A stretch of DNA of 64,000 nucleotides from Allorhizobium paknamense (GTDB taxonomy: Bacteria; Pseudomonadota; Alphaproteobacteria; Rhizobiales; Rhizobiaceae). The translations under genes and the position numbers were made by a program. The first letter of the stretch is position 1, and each line of letters starts with the position of its first letter. The notes under the pieces were generated by a model that searched no databases, had not been told where the DNA came from, and saw only the letters and a list, made by a program, of their open reading frames with translations. This document shows positions 1-7,720 of the stretch, in pieces. Location of the stretch: NCBI RefSeq assembly GCF_030815125.1, contig NZ_JAUSWH010000013.1, positions 1 through 64,000 of the forward strand, in the 5' to 3' direction.

Positions 1-211
1 TGTTGATGCCGCGCGTATGGCTTGAATGCCTGACGACAGGTGGCAGGCTGGATTCCTGGCAATTTCCCACGGAGGAATACGCTTCCCCTTCTCGGGGGTG
101 GACGCTTCGACCAATCCAAGGCAGCTCAACGGGGATTTTGCAACGGACCCAAAAATGTTCTGTCTCGCGCATTGGGACTTGACACTTTAACCGTTGTCAT
201 TGACTTACTAA

Positions 212-577
212 GTGTCCGTGGGGGACGGTAGTTCATGTCCGAAATCCGTGTTTACATCTGAGGCACTTGCTACTTGGGCCACCGTCTCAGATGAACTCGA
301 AGCTAAGATTCGTGAACAAATCAAGGCTGCCGTCTTTCCGGTCCGACTGAAATCAGCCGACTGGAGAAGCGGTGACAAGGTCTGGTTACTGGACGTGATT
401 GCACCGTCACGGGAGCTGGCCACGATGGTGCTCAAGAGTTTGAATCATGTCGCGAAGACTGGCTAGGTCAGGATTCAACCTGTTGCTGCGCAGCTGGTCG
501 ATCGTGAGGTTCTGAAGCAATTGGTCTCTGTAAACGCACCAAGTTCTGATATTGATCAAGCCAAGACCATAAATTGA
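212..577 (+). pseudogene. RTX toxin-activating lysine-acyltransferase (HlyC/ToxC-like) remnant
   Basis: HlyC-type enzymes transfer a fatty acid from acyl-ACP to lysines of RTX protoxins in the cytoplasm. The reading frame shows the C-terminal half of the family: a segment ATWATVSDELEAKIREQ followed by RLKSADWRSGDKVWLLDVIAP, the most conserved block. An in-frame TAG at 464-466 interrupts it. Translation continues in the same frame with VRIQPVAAQLVDREVLKQL up to TGA at 575-577, which looks like the natural C-terminus. The N-terminal part of about 50 residues, including the expected catalytic His region, is not visible in any frame upstream. The gene is therefore both truncated and nonsense-mutated. 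The family call is from memory of the motif. No intact RTX structural gene is present nearby. Confidence 0.7.
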
Positions 578-730
578 GATGCCACTGGGGAGGCAGCGTT
601 TAATGCTGACGGTATCGGTAGCGACGCCAGACCGCATGAAACCCGCTAACTCCGTGACATCTGCACGCGCCGAGTTTCCGGTGAAACGGACTGCTTTCCG
701 CGATGCGGATCAGGATGCAGGGGCAGTGAC

Positions 731-1450
731 GTGAGACGGATAAAAATACATCTGCCGCTTGCTCTCGGTCTTCTATCTCTCGGGCTCCTTTCGGGATGCA
801 ACATGTTCGGCTTTCACGAATGGCGGTGGCACCAGAAGTTGACGGTCACGATTGATACGCCAGATGGTTTAAAGACCGGCAGCGCCGTTACCAGCGCCCG
901 TTTTTCTGTTTCGCCAGAATGGTGGGGATTGGGAGATTTTGCGGGTAGTGCGAGTAGTAGTTTGTCAGGAGAAGCAGTAACAGTCGATCTCGGTAGGGGC
1001 CGTTACTTGTTCGCGCTGCTGCAAGATTACGGTGTCGAGACGGCTCGCAAAAGTTTCCTTCCGAAGGAGGAACAGCCAGGGGATCGCGCCCAACTTATCG
1101 AGGTTTATGATCGCCTTGAAAGTATCCGTGGATCGCGTCAACTTTCAAGAGATCTGTATCCGCCGCTGGTGACCTTCGACAACATCAACAGTCCCGCAAG
1201 TGTTCACCTAGTAAATCCGGATGATCTGTCGGTTAACTTCGGCCCCGGCTATCGGATCAGTTCGATAACCCTGTCGATCACCGACGAACCTGTGACGCAG
1301 GGAGATGTAGAGAGGGCACTGGTGTGGTTTTACCAAGTGCGTCGCTTGATCCCGACTAACCAGAAGCCTCGTCTGGCTAAAGACCGCACCGTAGAACAAA
1401 CCGTGACAAAACTCGATTTCATTTCCCCTGATCAATGGAGAGATCTATGA
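731..1450 (+). CDS. Putative lipoprotein, copy A
   Basis: 239 residues starting at GTG. The N-terminus has two basic residues, a hydrophobic segment and a lipobox ending LLSGC, so it should be a lipid-anchored envelope protein. The rest has no domain I recognise. It contains a WHQKLTVTIDTPDGLKTGS stretch and a GEAVTVDLG...YLFALL stretch shared with copy B at 1850-2569. Its stop overlaps the start of the downstream hydrolase-like fragment (ATGA at 1447-1450), so the two were made as a translationally coupled pair. The two copies are clearly homologous but diverged, so the duplication is not recent. A chaperone or immunity role for the downstream protein is possible but unproven. Confidence 0.75.
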   Translation: MRRIKIHLPLALGLLSLGLLSGCNMFGFHEWRWHQKLTVTIDTPDGLKTGSAVTSARFSVSPEWWGLGDFAGSASSSLSGEAVTVDLGRGRYLFALLQDYGVETARKSFLPKEEQPGDRAQLIEVYDRLESIRGSRQLSRDLYPPLVTFDNINSPASVHLVNPDDLSVNFGPGYRISSITLSITDEPVTQGDVERALVWFYQVRRLIPTNQKPRLAKDRTVEQTVTKLDFISPDQWRDL

Positions 1451-1728
1451 GTATTTCATCTGAGCTTTTCATGGCCATTCTCTCCATGGATGCGTACAAC
1501 AGAGGCTACCATAAGGGTTATTCTGTTCCCGGCAATCAGGTGGGTGATGCCTCGGTAGTTCCTCGAGATACCTACTTCGACGATATTAAATACGCGGCGT
1601 GGCAAGCAGCCAGTTTTTATGCCGTGGCTTATGACTGGAATGGCGAGACTGAAGTGCTCCCCGATTATGGGCTAGCGGGAGCTGGAATTTTCCGGAGTTT
1701 TGGCTCAGGTCGGCGTGGGTGCCGATGA
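1447..1728 (+). pseudogene. Truncated hydrolase-like protein N-terminus, copy A
   Basis: Begins MSISSELFMAILSMDAYN and includes YNRGY and SFYAVAYDWNGET. From memory this resembles the N-terminus of alpha/beta-hydrolase or lipase-like proteins that often carry RTX repeats, where the text normally continues into an SYRGTD-type motif. Here the frame runs at base 1650 into an IS3-family end, so the last ~26 residues are IS-derived and the catalytic part is lost. The start overlaps the stop of the lipoprotein gene by four bases. The product identity is uncertain; the truncation is clear from comparison with copy B and with the IS fragment at 2769. Confidence 0.5.
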
Positions 1729-1792
1729 GCCGTTCTCAGCGAAATCGGCACCTTGTTGCCAATCGCGCTGTGTGGCCGGAACTCGTTATAGT
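1650..1792 (-). mobile_element. IS3-family fragment 1 (right end and transposase C-terminus)
   Basis: The reverse strand encodes YNEFRPHSAIGNKVPISL, the C-terminal signature of IS3-family OrfB. The fragment is about 93 percent identical to the corresponding part of the element at 2769-3138. Both start at the same base with TGA(A/C)GTGCTCCCCGAT, which is probably the true IS terminus. The inner breakpoint near 1792 abuts sequence homologous to the leader of lipoprotein copy A (around 673), consistent with recombination that removed the rest of the element. Confidence 0.75.
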
Positions 1793-1849
1793 TTCCGCTG
1801 GAACGGACTGCTGTCCGCGCGATGCGGACCAGGATGCAGGGGCGGTGAC

Positions 1850-2569
1850 GTGAGATGGATAAAAATACATCTACAGCTTGCGCTCGGTCTTCTATCTGTC
1901 GGGCTCCTTTCGGGATGCGACATGTTTGGTTTTCGTGACTGGAACTGGCACCAGAAGCTGACGGTGTCGGTGATGACGCCAGATGGATTGAAAACTGGGA
2001 GTGCGGTGAGTGCTGTAGAACTGACCAAATCACCACGCTGGTGGGGTGTCGGTGATAGTGCAGGCGCGAGCACCACCGGCTTATTGGGAGAAGCGGTCAC
2101 GGTTGATCTGGGCCACGACCGTTTTCTCTTTGTGTTATTGGATAAATACAGTCTCTCTACTGCGCGCATGGCTTTCTTCCCGTCCAAACGGGCAGAAAAC
2201 CGTGATGAGAACAATGCCATCTATGATCGCCTTGAAGCGCTTCGTGCGACAATAAATGTGCCGCGTGAGAAATACCCGCTGTTTGTGACGTTTGAGGACA
2301 TCCATAATCCAGCCAGCGTCAAGCGGGTTGATCCAGACAATCTGGAAGCCGCGTTCGGCCCTGGTTTTCACCTGAGCGCCGTTACCATTGCGATTACCGA
2401 TGAACCCGTGACCAAAGGACGGGTTGAGGAAGTATTGCCTTGGTTGGAAAGAGTTGGCCGGGAACGTCCGACCCTTATTCCGAATCCACCGCGTCTATCA
2501 ACAGACGCTCGCGATCCCGACATTCAGTACCTGACGCCAAGACGATTTTCGACGGAGCTTTACAAATGA
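1850..2569 (+). CDS. Putative lipoprotein, copy B
   Basis: 239 residues, the paralogue of the protein at 731-1450. The start is GTG in the same context as copy A: the preceding GATGCGGACCAGGATGCAGG is nearly identical to the copy A leader. It has a signal peptide with lipobox LLSGC, followed by WHQKLTVSVMTPDGLKTGS and GEAVTVDLG. The stop overlaps the next start (ATGA at 2566-2569), as in copy A. Equal length and alignable sequence throughout indicate both copies were under selection after duplication. Function is unknown. Confidence 0.75.
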   Translation: MRWIKIHLQLALGLLSVGLLSGCDMFGFRDWNWHQKLTVSVMTPDGLKTGSAVSAVELTKSPRWWGVGDSAGASTTGLLGEAVTVDLGHDRFLFVLLDKYSLSTARMAFFPSKRAENRDENNAIYDRLEALRATINVPREKYPLFVTFEDIHNPASVKRVDPDNLEAAFGPGFHLSAVTIAITDEPVTKGRVEEVLPWLERVGRERPTLIPNPPRLSTDARDPDIQYLTPRRFSTELYK

Positions 2570-2742
2570 GCATGACGCAAGACCTGTTTATGGCTATTTT
2601 GGCGATGGCTTCCTATAATCGCGGTTATAACTCAGGCATGGGAGATGCTGTCTCAGGCCTTGGTACGAATGGGAAAATCGGTGAAGCTGACATTTTAACC
2701 TTCGACGATATTGGTTTGGGCGAAGACGTTTGCAACGAATAG
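2566..2742 (+). pseudogene. Truncated hydrolase-like protein N-terminus, copy B
   Basis: Starts MSMTQDLFMAILAMASYNRG, matching copy A (ELFMAILSMDAYNRGY). The frame stops at 2742. Just after it, another frame still encodes a GFYAVA-like string (2753-2768), matching copy A's SFYAVAYD. The gene therefore has a frameshift as well as truncation by the IS fragment that begins at 2769. It would have been co-translated with lipoprotein copy B. Only the first ~65 residues of the original protein are recoverable, so its function cannot be settled. Confidence 0.5.
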
Positions 2743-2768
2743 CAGTCGTCAGGTTTTTACGCCGTAGC

Positions 2769-3138
2769 TGACGTGCTCCCCGATTTTGGGCCAGCGGGGG
2801 CTGGAATTTTCCGGAGTTTTGGCTCAGATCGGCGTGGGTGCCGATGAGCCGTTCATGAGCGAAATCGGCACTTTGTTGCCGATCGCGCTGTGTGGCCGGA
2901 ACTCGTTGTAGTCTCTACGCCAATCCTCCATCTTTGCCCGCGCGTCGTCAAGGCTCATGAACCAGTGGGCGTTCAGGCACTCGGCGCGGAACTTGCCATT
3001 GAAACTCTCGATGTAGCTGTTGTCGGTCGGCTTGCCTCGTTGTGAGAAGTCGAGCACGGCACCCTTGTGATAGGCCCATAGATCAAGGTCTCGCGAGATG
3101 AATTCGCTGCCATTATCGACGCGAATGGTCCCAAGCTT
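2769..3138 (-). mobile_element. IS3-family fragment 2 with OrfB transposase remnant
   Basis: The reverse strand from about 3135 to 2824 encodes the C-terminal part of an IS3-family OrfB integrase. It shows VDNGSEFISRDLDLWAY (second Asp of the DDE triad), YIESFNGKFRAECLN (the Glu) and DYNEFRPHSAIGNKVP. The N-terminal half and OrfA are missing. Homology stops near 3136, where the sequence changes to unrelated DNA. The other terminus at 2769 is shared with fragment 1. Not functional. Confidence 0.85.
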
Positions 3139-3324
3139 TCTTCTTGCATGACAACCATTGCGCCGTTTCGTTGAAAAAATGTCATCGGTTCTGGTTGTGT
3201 TCGCTGTGATTGACGCGTTGTTCTCTTGATGTTCCGAAGTTCCCCCGCAAAATAGCTGTGGATTGCTGTGGATAACGTTTGACCTTCTGGGTCATCGCAA
3301 GCGAGGCGTCTGATTCTTTGCAAG
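3139..3324. other. Unassigned spacer next to the IS remnant
   Basis: This stretch lies between the broken end of the IS fragment and the terminator of the ABC exporter operon. I see no convincing gene, RNA or repeat in it. Short open frames here are out of phase with the transposase and have no ribosome binding site. Confidence 0.4.
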
Positions 3325-3356
3325 AAAAAACCGGCAGAAGGCTCTACCGGTTTTTT
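3325..3356 (-). terminator. Rho-independent terminator of the ABC exporter operon
   Basis: A 10-bp stem AAAAAACCGG/CCGGTTTTTT with a 12-base loop lies just past the permease stop on the reverse strand. The flanking A and T runs could allow termination in both directions. Confidence 0.8.
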
Positions 3357-3376
3357 ATTTTTATTTTTGTCGCCGT

Positions 3377-4138
3377 TCAGCTCTTCAAACGGTAGCCGGT
3401 GCGGAAGATCCAGGTGAGAACGGTGACGCAGACGAGCAGGAACAGGCTGATCATGCCAAGGCTGATCAGCGGGTTGATGTCGGCGGCGCCGAAGAAGCTC
3501 CAGCGGAAACCCGCGACCAGGTAGAAGACGGGGTTCAGGTGGCTTATGGCCTGCCAGAAGGGGGGCAGGGCGTTGATGGAGTAGAAGGTGCCGCCGAGGA
3601 AGGTCAGGGGCGGCACGACCAGCATGGGCACAAGGCTCAGTTGCTCGAAATTTCGCGCCCAGACACCGATGATGAAGCCGGCGAGGCTGAAGGACAGCGC
3701 GGTGAGCGCCATGAAACCCAGCATCAGCACCGGATGGTCGACGCGCAGGTCGACAAACAGTGTCGAGGTTGCCAGGATGATCAGGCCGACGATCATGCCC
3801 TTGGTGGCCGCTGCCCCGACATAGCCGATCAGGATCTCCGCCATGTCGATGGGCGCGGAGAGGATTTCATAGATGGTGCCGGTGAATTTCTGGAAATAGA
3901 TGCCGTTGGCGCCGTTGGAGATGCATTGCGTCACCAGCGCCAGCATGATCAGCCCCGGCGTGATGAAGCCGCCATAGCCGACATTCATGCCGGTATCCAT
4001 GCGGGAGCCGACGGCTGCACCAAAGACGATGAAATAGAGGGAGGTGGATACCACCGGCGAGATGACGCTTTGCAAAAGCGTGCGGCCCATGCGGTGCATT
4101 TCAAAACGGTAGATGGCTGAAATCGCCTGGAGGTTCAT
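3377..4138 (-). CDS. ABC-2 type transporter permease
   Basis: 253 residues with about six membrane segments and the ABC-2 family signature around LVPMLVVPPLTFLGGTFYS. It resembles YadH/NodJ-type exporters. It would form the transmembrane channel of an export complex in the inner membrane with the ATPase encoded directly upstream. Its start overlaps the ATPase stop by four bases (ATGA, 4135-4138), so the two are translationally coupled and end at a strong terminator. The substrate cannot be read from sequence. The homologous NodIJ pair exports lipochitooligosaccharides, but no nod gene is nearby, so a generic efflux role is more likely. Confidence 0.85.
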   Translation of the reverse strand: MNLQAISAIYRFEMHRMGRTLLQSVISPVVSTSLYFIVFGAAVGSRMDTGMNVGYGGFITPGLIMLALVTQCISNGANGIYFQKFTGTIYEILSAPIDMAEILIGYVGAAATKGMIVGLIILATSTLFVDLRVDHPVLMLGFMALTALSFSLAGFIIGVWARNFEQLSLVPMLVVPPLTFLGGTFYSINALPPFWQAISHLNPVFYLVAGFRWSFFGAADINPLISLGMISLFLLVCVTVLTWIFRTGYRLKS

Positions 4139-5064
4139 GGGGTCTTGTCTCCGATCAGCGACACGAAAATGTCTTCGAGCGAGGTTTGCCGGGTGGAAAT
4201 GTCGGTGACGGCGATGCCGGAGGTTTCCAGCGCCGTCAGCAGCTTCATCAGCGCGCCCGGATCGGCCTGAGGCGTGTAGTCATAGACAATCTGCCGCCCT
4301 TCCTGCGTCAGGGTCAGCTTCCAGTCATCCAGGCGGCCCGGCAGGCTTTTCATCGGCTCGGCCAGATCCAGCAGCATCTGCTTGCCGCCCAGCTTGCGCA
4401 TCAGCGCCGCCTTTTCCTCCACCAGCAGCAAGGAGCCCTTGTTTATGATGCCGATCCTGTCGGCAATCTCCTCTGCCTCCTCGATATAATGGGTGGTGAG
4501 GATGATGGTGACGCCGGTGGCGCGCAGTTCCTTGACGAGCGACCACATATCCCGCCTCAGCGCCACATCGACGCCCGCCGTCGGCTCATCGAGAAACAGA
4601 ACTTTCGGCTCATGGGAGAGCGCCTTGGCGATCAGCACCCGTCGCTTCATGCCGCCGGAGAGCTCCCGCAGTGTCGAGTTGCGCTTTTCCCAGAGGCTGA
4701 GAGCCCGCAATATCCTCTCGATATAGGCGGGGTTGGCCTTGCAGCCGTGCAGGCCGCGGGAAAAGCGCACCGTGTTCAGCACGGTCTCGAACTGGTCCGT
4801 CGTCAATTCCTGCGGCACCAGTCCAATCATGCTGCGCGTCTTGCGGAAATCCTTGACGACATCATGGCCGCCGACGCTGACGCTGCCGGACGTGGCGTTG
4901 ACGATGCCGCAGATGATCGAGATCATCGTTGTCTTGCCCGCACCATTCGGCCCAAGAAGCGCGAGAATCTCGCCTTCCTCGATATCGAGAGTGATGTCCT
5001 GAAGGGCGGTAAAGCCCTTGGAATAGGTCTTTCCGAGATTTTTGATGGAGATGATGGGTGTCAT
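4135..5064 (-). CDS. ABC transporter ATP-binding protein
   Basis: 309 residues. Walker A is GPNGAGKTT near residue 38, the ABC signature is LSGGMKRR, Walker B is VLFLDEPTAGVD, and the switch His follows in TTHYIEEAEE. It powers the ABC-2 permease encoded by the overlapping downstream gene. The C-terminal ~80 residues after the nucleotide-binding domain are typical of the CcmA/NodI/YadG subfamily. It is the first gene of a two-gene operon. A mosaic-repeat scrap (AGAGCATTTCCCGGAAAAGTG) lies just upstream at 5102-5123. Confidence 0.9.
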   Translation of the reverse strand: MTPIISIKNLGKTYSKGFTALQDITLDIEEGEILALLGPNGAGKTTMISIICGIVNATSGSVSVGGHDVVKDFRKTRSMIGLVPQELTTDQFETVLNTVRFSRGLHGCKANPAYIERILRALSLWEKRNSTLRELSGGMKRRVLIAKALSHEPKVLFLDEPTAGVDVALRRDMWSLVKELRATGVTIILTTHYIEEAEEIADRIGIINKGSLLLVEEKAALMRKLGGKQMLLDLAEPMKSLPGRLDDWKLTLTQEGRQIVYDYTPQADPGALMKLLTALETSGIAVTDISTRQTSLEDIFVSLIGDKTP

Positions 5065-5101
5065 TCTATCCGCATAGGCCTGTCCGGTTTCGAAGGCCTA
5101 T

Positions 5102-5123
5102 ATAGAGCATTTCCCGGAAAAGT
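5102..5123. repeat. Short fragment of the AGAGCATTTCC mosaic repeat
   Basis: It matches the opening module of the repeats at 12031, 15632, 23676 and 52388. Only this one module is present here. Confidence 0.6.
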
Positions 5124-5212
5124 GTAATTTTAGCGATGGATCTCGACTGGCACGAAAACAACGCTTTCTCCGTATTGGGTGACGCGGTCGACAGGGGCTC
5201 CGCCGAGATGAT

Positions 5213-6619
5213 TCAGCCCGCCGCCTGCTGCTCGGGCAGCACGGAGAGGTCCGAATAGACCTGGTTTCTGCCGAACCGTTTGGCGAGGTAGAGAAACTGG
5301 TCGGCGGCATGCAGGTAATTGTCGAAGGATTCCCGTCCTCCGATTTCCGCAAGCCCTATGGAGACGGTGACAGTGGTTTCACCAGCGGGCAGGGGCACCG
5401 TCAGAGTGGCAATGTCACCGCGGATGCTGTCACAGAAGCTTAGCGCCTGCCGCAGGCTCATATTTGGCAGGATCATGCCGAACTCCTCGCCGCCCAGACG
5501 GCCAAGCAGCGCGCCATGCGGACAGCAGACGCCTTTGAGGTAATCAGCGACGGCTTTCAGCACCACGTCGCCACTGTCATGGCCGAAGCTGTCATTGAGC
5601 TTCTTGAAGTGGTCGATATCGAGGATAGCCACGCTGCACGGCTCCACGCGCATCAGGCAGCGTTCCACCAGGGCAGGGCCTTCGCGGAAGAAATAGCGGC
5701 GATTGTAAAGTTCGGTCAGATAGTCCTGGAAAGCAGCGGCGCGCAATTGCCGGATCTGCGACAGGGCCTGAACATGCAGATTGATACGGCACTGCAATTC
5801 CTCCGCCACATAGGGCCGGTAGACGAAATCGCAGGCGCCCGCCTTCAGGAAACTTGCCGACAGCAGCCGGTCCGAGGAGGAGGAAATGCCGATGATCCGC
5901 AACTCGTCGCTGGCAAAGCGCTTGCGGATCAGGCGCGTCAGTTCGTAGCCGTTCATGTCCGGCATGTGGTAATCTGTCAGGATCAGGCAGATATCACGGT
6001 CCTGATCCAGCGCTTCCAGCGCCTGCTGGCCCGTGCGGGCCTGAATGACGTTGAAACGTTGCAGGCGCAGAAGCTCTACAAGACCCTGGCGCGCCGATCT
6101 GACGTCATCGACCACCAGAACCTTCACCAGCGCATTGTTCAGCAGCCGCTCTACCGATGCCACGACCATGTCCAGTGCCCGGTCATTGTCCTTGATGATG
6201 TAATCGGCAACCCCGCGCTCCACCACTTTCTCGCGCAGGTCCAGATCGAAACGGGCGGTGAACACCACGGCGGGAATGCCTTGCGCCACGACGCTGTTCA
6301 GGATTTCCCCGTCCGAGGCGCCCGGCAGGTTGAGATCGACAATGGCGACATCAAAGCGGCGGCTTTTGTCAGCCAGCGCTTCATGGCAGGTTTTCGAGGT
6401 GAGGCAACAGGTGATCTCCGCATCAAGAGCAACTTGCAATTGATGGGCCAGCGCACGGGATATGGAGCGCGAATCCTCGATCAGGAGGATATGCTGCCTG
6501 CCGCCTGACGAAAGGGCGGAGCGGTCCCGCCGCTCATGCTGAGGCGGGAGGGTGGCAGGGGTCTGGGGGGCGGGCAGACTCATGTCATTCATGGGCGTTG
6601 CGAGGGTTCCTGTGGGCAC
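5213..6619 (-). CDS. Double-receiver diguanylate cyclase (PleD-like)
   Basis: 468 residues: a REC domain at about 40-155, a second REC at about 165-285 and a GGDEF domain at about 300-455. It should make cyclic di-GMP in response to phosphorylation. REC1 keeps the acidic pair (IEDS), phosphoacceptor Asp near residue 95 (VDLNLPG) and Lys (IIKD). REC2 keeps VDD and TDYHMPDMNG but has Arg where the conserved Lys is expected (YRPY). The active-site loop is GRLGGEEF at about 374-380, so the cyclase should be active. The inhibitory RxxD motif expected just before it reads CPHG, so product inhibition through the I-site looks lost. The start is not well defined; MNDMSL ten residues in is an alternative. 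A paralogue without GGDEF lies just upstream in the same orientation. Confidence 0.85.
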   Translation of the reverse strand: MPTGTLATPMNDMSLPAPQTPATLPPQHERRDRSALSSGGRQHILLIEDSRSISRALAHQLQVALDAEITCCLTSKTCHEALADKSRRFDVAIVDLNLPGASDGEILNSVVAQGIPAVVFTARFDLDLREKVVERGVADYIIKDNDRALDMVVASVERLLNNALVKVLVVDDVRSARQGLVELLRLQRFNVIQARTGQQALEALDQDRDICLILTDYHMPDMNGYELTRLIRKRFASDELRIIGISSSSDRLLSASFLKAGACDFVYRPYVAEELQCRINLHVQALSQIRQLRAAAFQDYLTELYNRRYFFREGPALVERCLMRVEPCSVAILDIDHFKKLNDSFGHDSGDVVLKAVADYLKGVCCPHGALLGRLGGEEFGMILPNMSLRQALSFCDSIRGDIATLTVPLPAGETTVTVSIGLAEIGGRESFDNYLHAADQFLYLAKRFGRNQVYSDLSVLPEQQAAG

Positions 6620-6745
6620 ATGCCCGTTGAAAATGCTGCTTTCGGTCGCTTGATGGCCGACTTCGCTTTAGCGGCATCCTGTTCGATCAGGTTTGAAGGC
6701 GCTGCGATCCCTCACGCTCGCATGCGCCTTTCCGGCTGCGGCAGG

Positions 6746-7579
6746 TCAGGCGGCGGCCTGGCTCCGGCTTCGTCCGGCGCGGATCTGCACCAGCGTATCC
6801 AGGTTCTGGTTCACGCGGCAGTAAAACTCCTCGTCGATGAAGGGCCGCAGCATGAAGTCGTTGCCGCCAACCTTGAGGAAGCGGGCCGACAGCAGGCGGT
6901 CGGTGGAGGAGGAAACGCCGATGATGCGCAATTCGTGCGAGCCGCGGACGGCGCGAATGCGGCGGGTCAGTTCGAAGCCGTCGATGTCCGGCATGTTGTA
7001 ATCGGTCACGACAAGGCCGATATCGGCATTGGCTTTCAGGATTTCCAGCGCCTTGGAGCCGCTTTCGGCCATGCTGACGCGGAAATTGTAGCGCTTCAGG
7101 CGGCTGGACAGCAGTGCGCGCGCCGTCGGGCTGTCATCGACGATCAGCACGTGGTGACGATGGTTGGTGAGAAAGCGGCAGACGGATTCGGCCAGCATTT
7201 CCACGGCAAACACATTGTCCTTGAGGATATAGTCCACGATGTCCTTCGCCAGCAGTTTTTCGCGCGTCTGCTCATGGAAGGTGCCGGTGAAGACGATGGT
7301 GGGAATATTGCAATCGATCAGATATTCCAGCGCTTCGCCATTTTCAGCGCCTGGCAGGTTGATGTTGGAAATGGCAAGCTTGACTGGTTCGTCAGACAGC
7401 TCGTTTGCCATCATCAGATCTTCATAGGTACGGCAGATTTCTACGTCGATATTGAAAATTTCCTTGAGCCGCTGACGGATCATCGACGTAAAGACGTTGG
7501 AATCCTCAGCGACAATAATACGAACATCAGGAAATGTTTCGCCGGAATACTGCATACCGGAAATACCGAGATAGGTCAT
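6746..7579 (-). CDS. Double-receiver response regulator without output domain
   Basis: 277 residues made only of two REC domains, clearly paralogous to the N-terminal 285 residues of the downstream cyclase. Shared strings include ITDEP-independent blocks such as ELRIIG(V/I)SSS(T/S)DRLLSA. REC1 has Asn72 in place of the phosphoacceptor Asp (ISNINLPG), so it cannot be phosphorylated in the usual way. REC2 keeps TDYNMPDIDG but has Arg for the conserved Lys (LRPF). It may act as an adaptor, phosphate sink or dimerisation partner of the cyclase. GAAGG before ATG supports the start. The 126-base gap to the cyclase gene allows co-transcription but does not prove it. Confidence 0.85.
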   Translation of the reverse strand: MTYLGISGMQYSGETFPDVRIIVAEDSNVFTSMIRQRLKEIFNIDVEICRTYEDLMMANELSDEPVKLAISNINLPGAENGEALEYLIDCNIPTIVFTGTFHEQTREKLLAKDIVDYILKDNVFAVEMLAESVCRFLTNHRHHVLIVDDSPTARALLSSRLKRYNFRVSMAESGSKALEILKANADIGLVVTDYNMPDIDGFELTRRIRAVRGSHELRIIGVSSSTDRLLSARFLKVGGNDFMLRPFIDEEFYCRVNQNLDTLVQIRAGRSRSQAAA

Positions 7580-7720
7580 GGCTTGCCTTCAAGAAAAAGT
7601 GGACTGCCATGACTATAGACATCACCAATTGCTGAAATATTAATCGCGCAAACGTGACTGGTGACCTATGATTAACGAATGTGAAATTTAATTTTTGAAT
7701 AAAAATGATATTTATTAATT

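Noticed and set aside
407..637. Reverse frame of 76 codons over the acyltransferase remnant
   Set aside because: Shadow of the forward HlyC-like frame, no start signal.
2973..3323. Reverse frame of 116 codons over the IS remnant
   Set aside because: It is out of phase with the DDE-containing transposase frame and runs into unrelated DNA.
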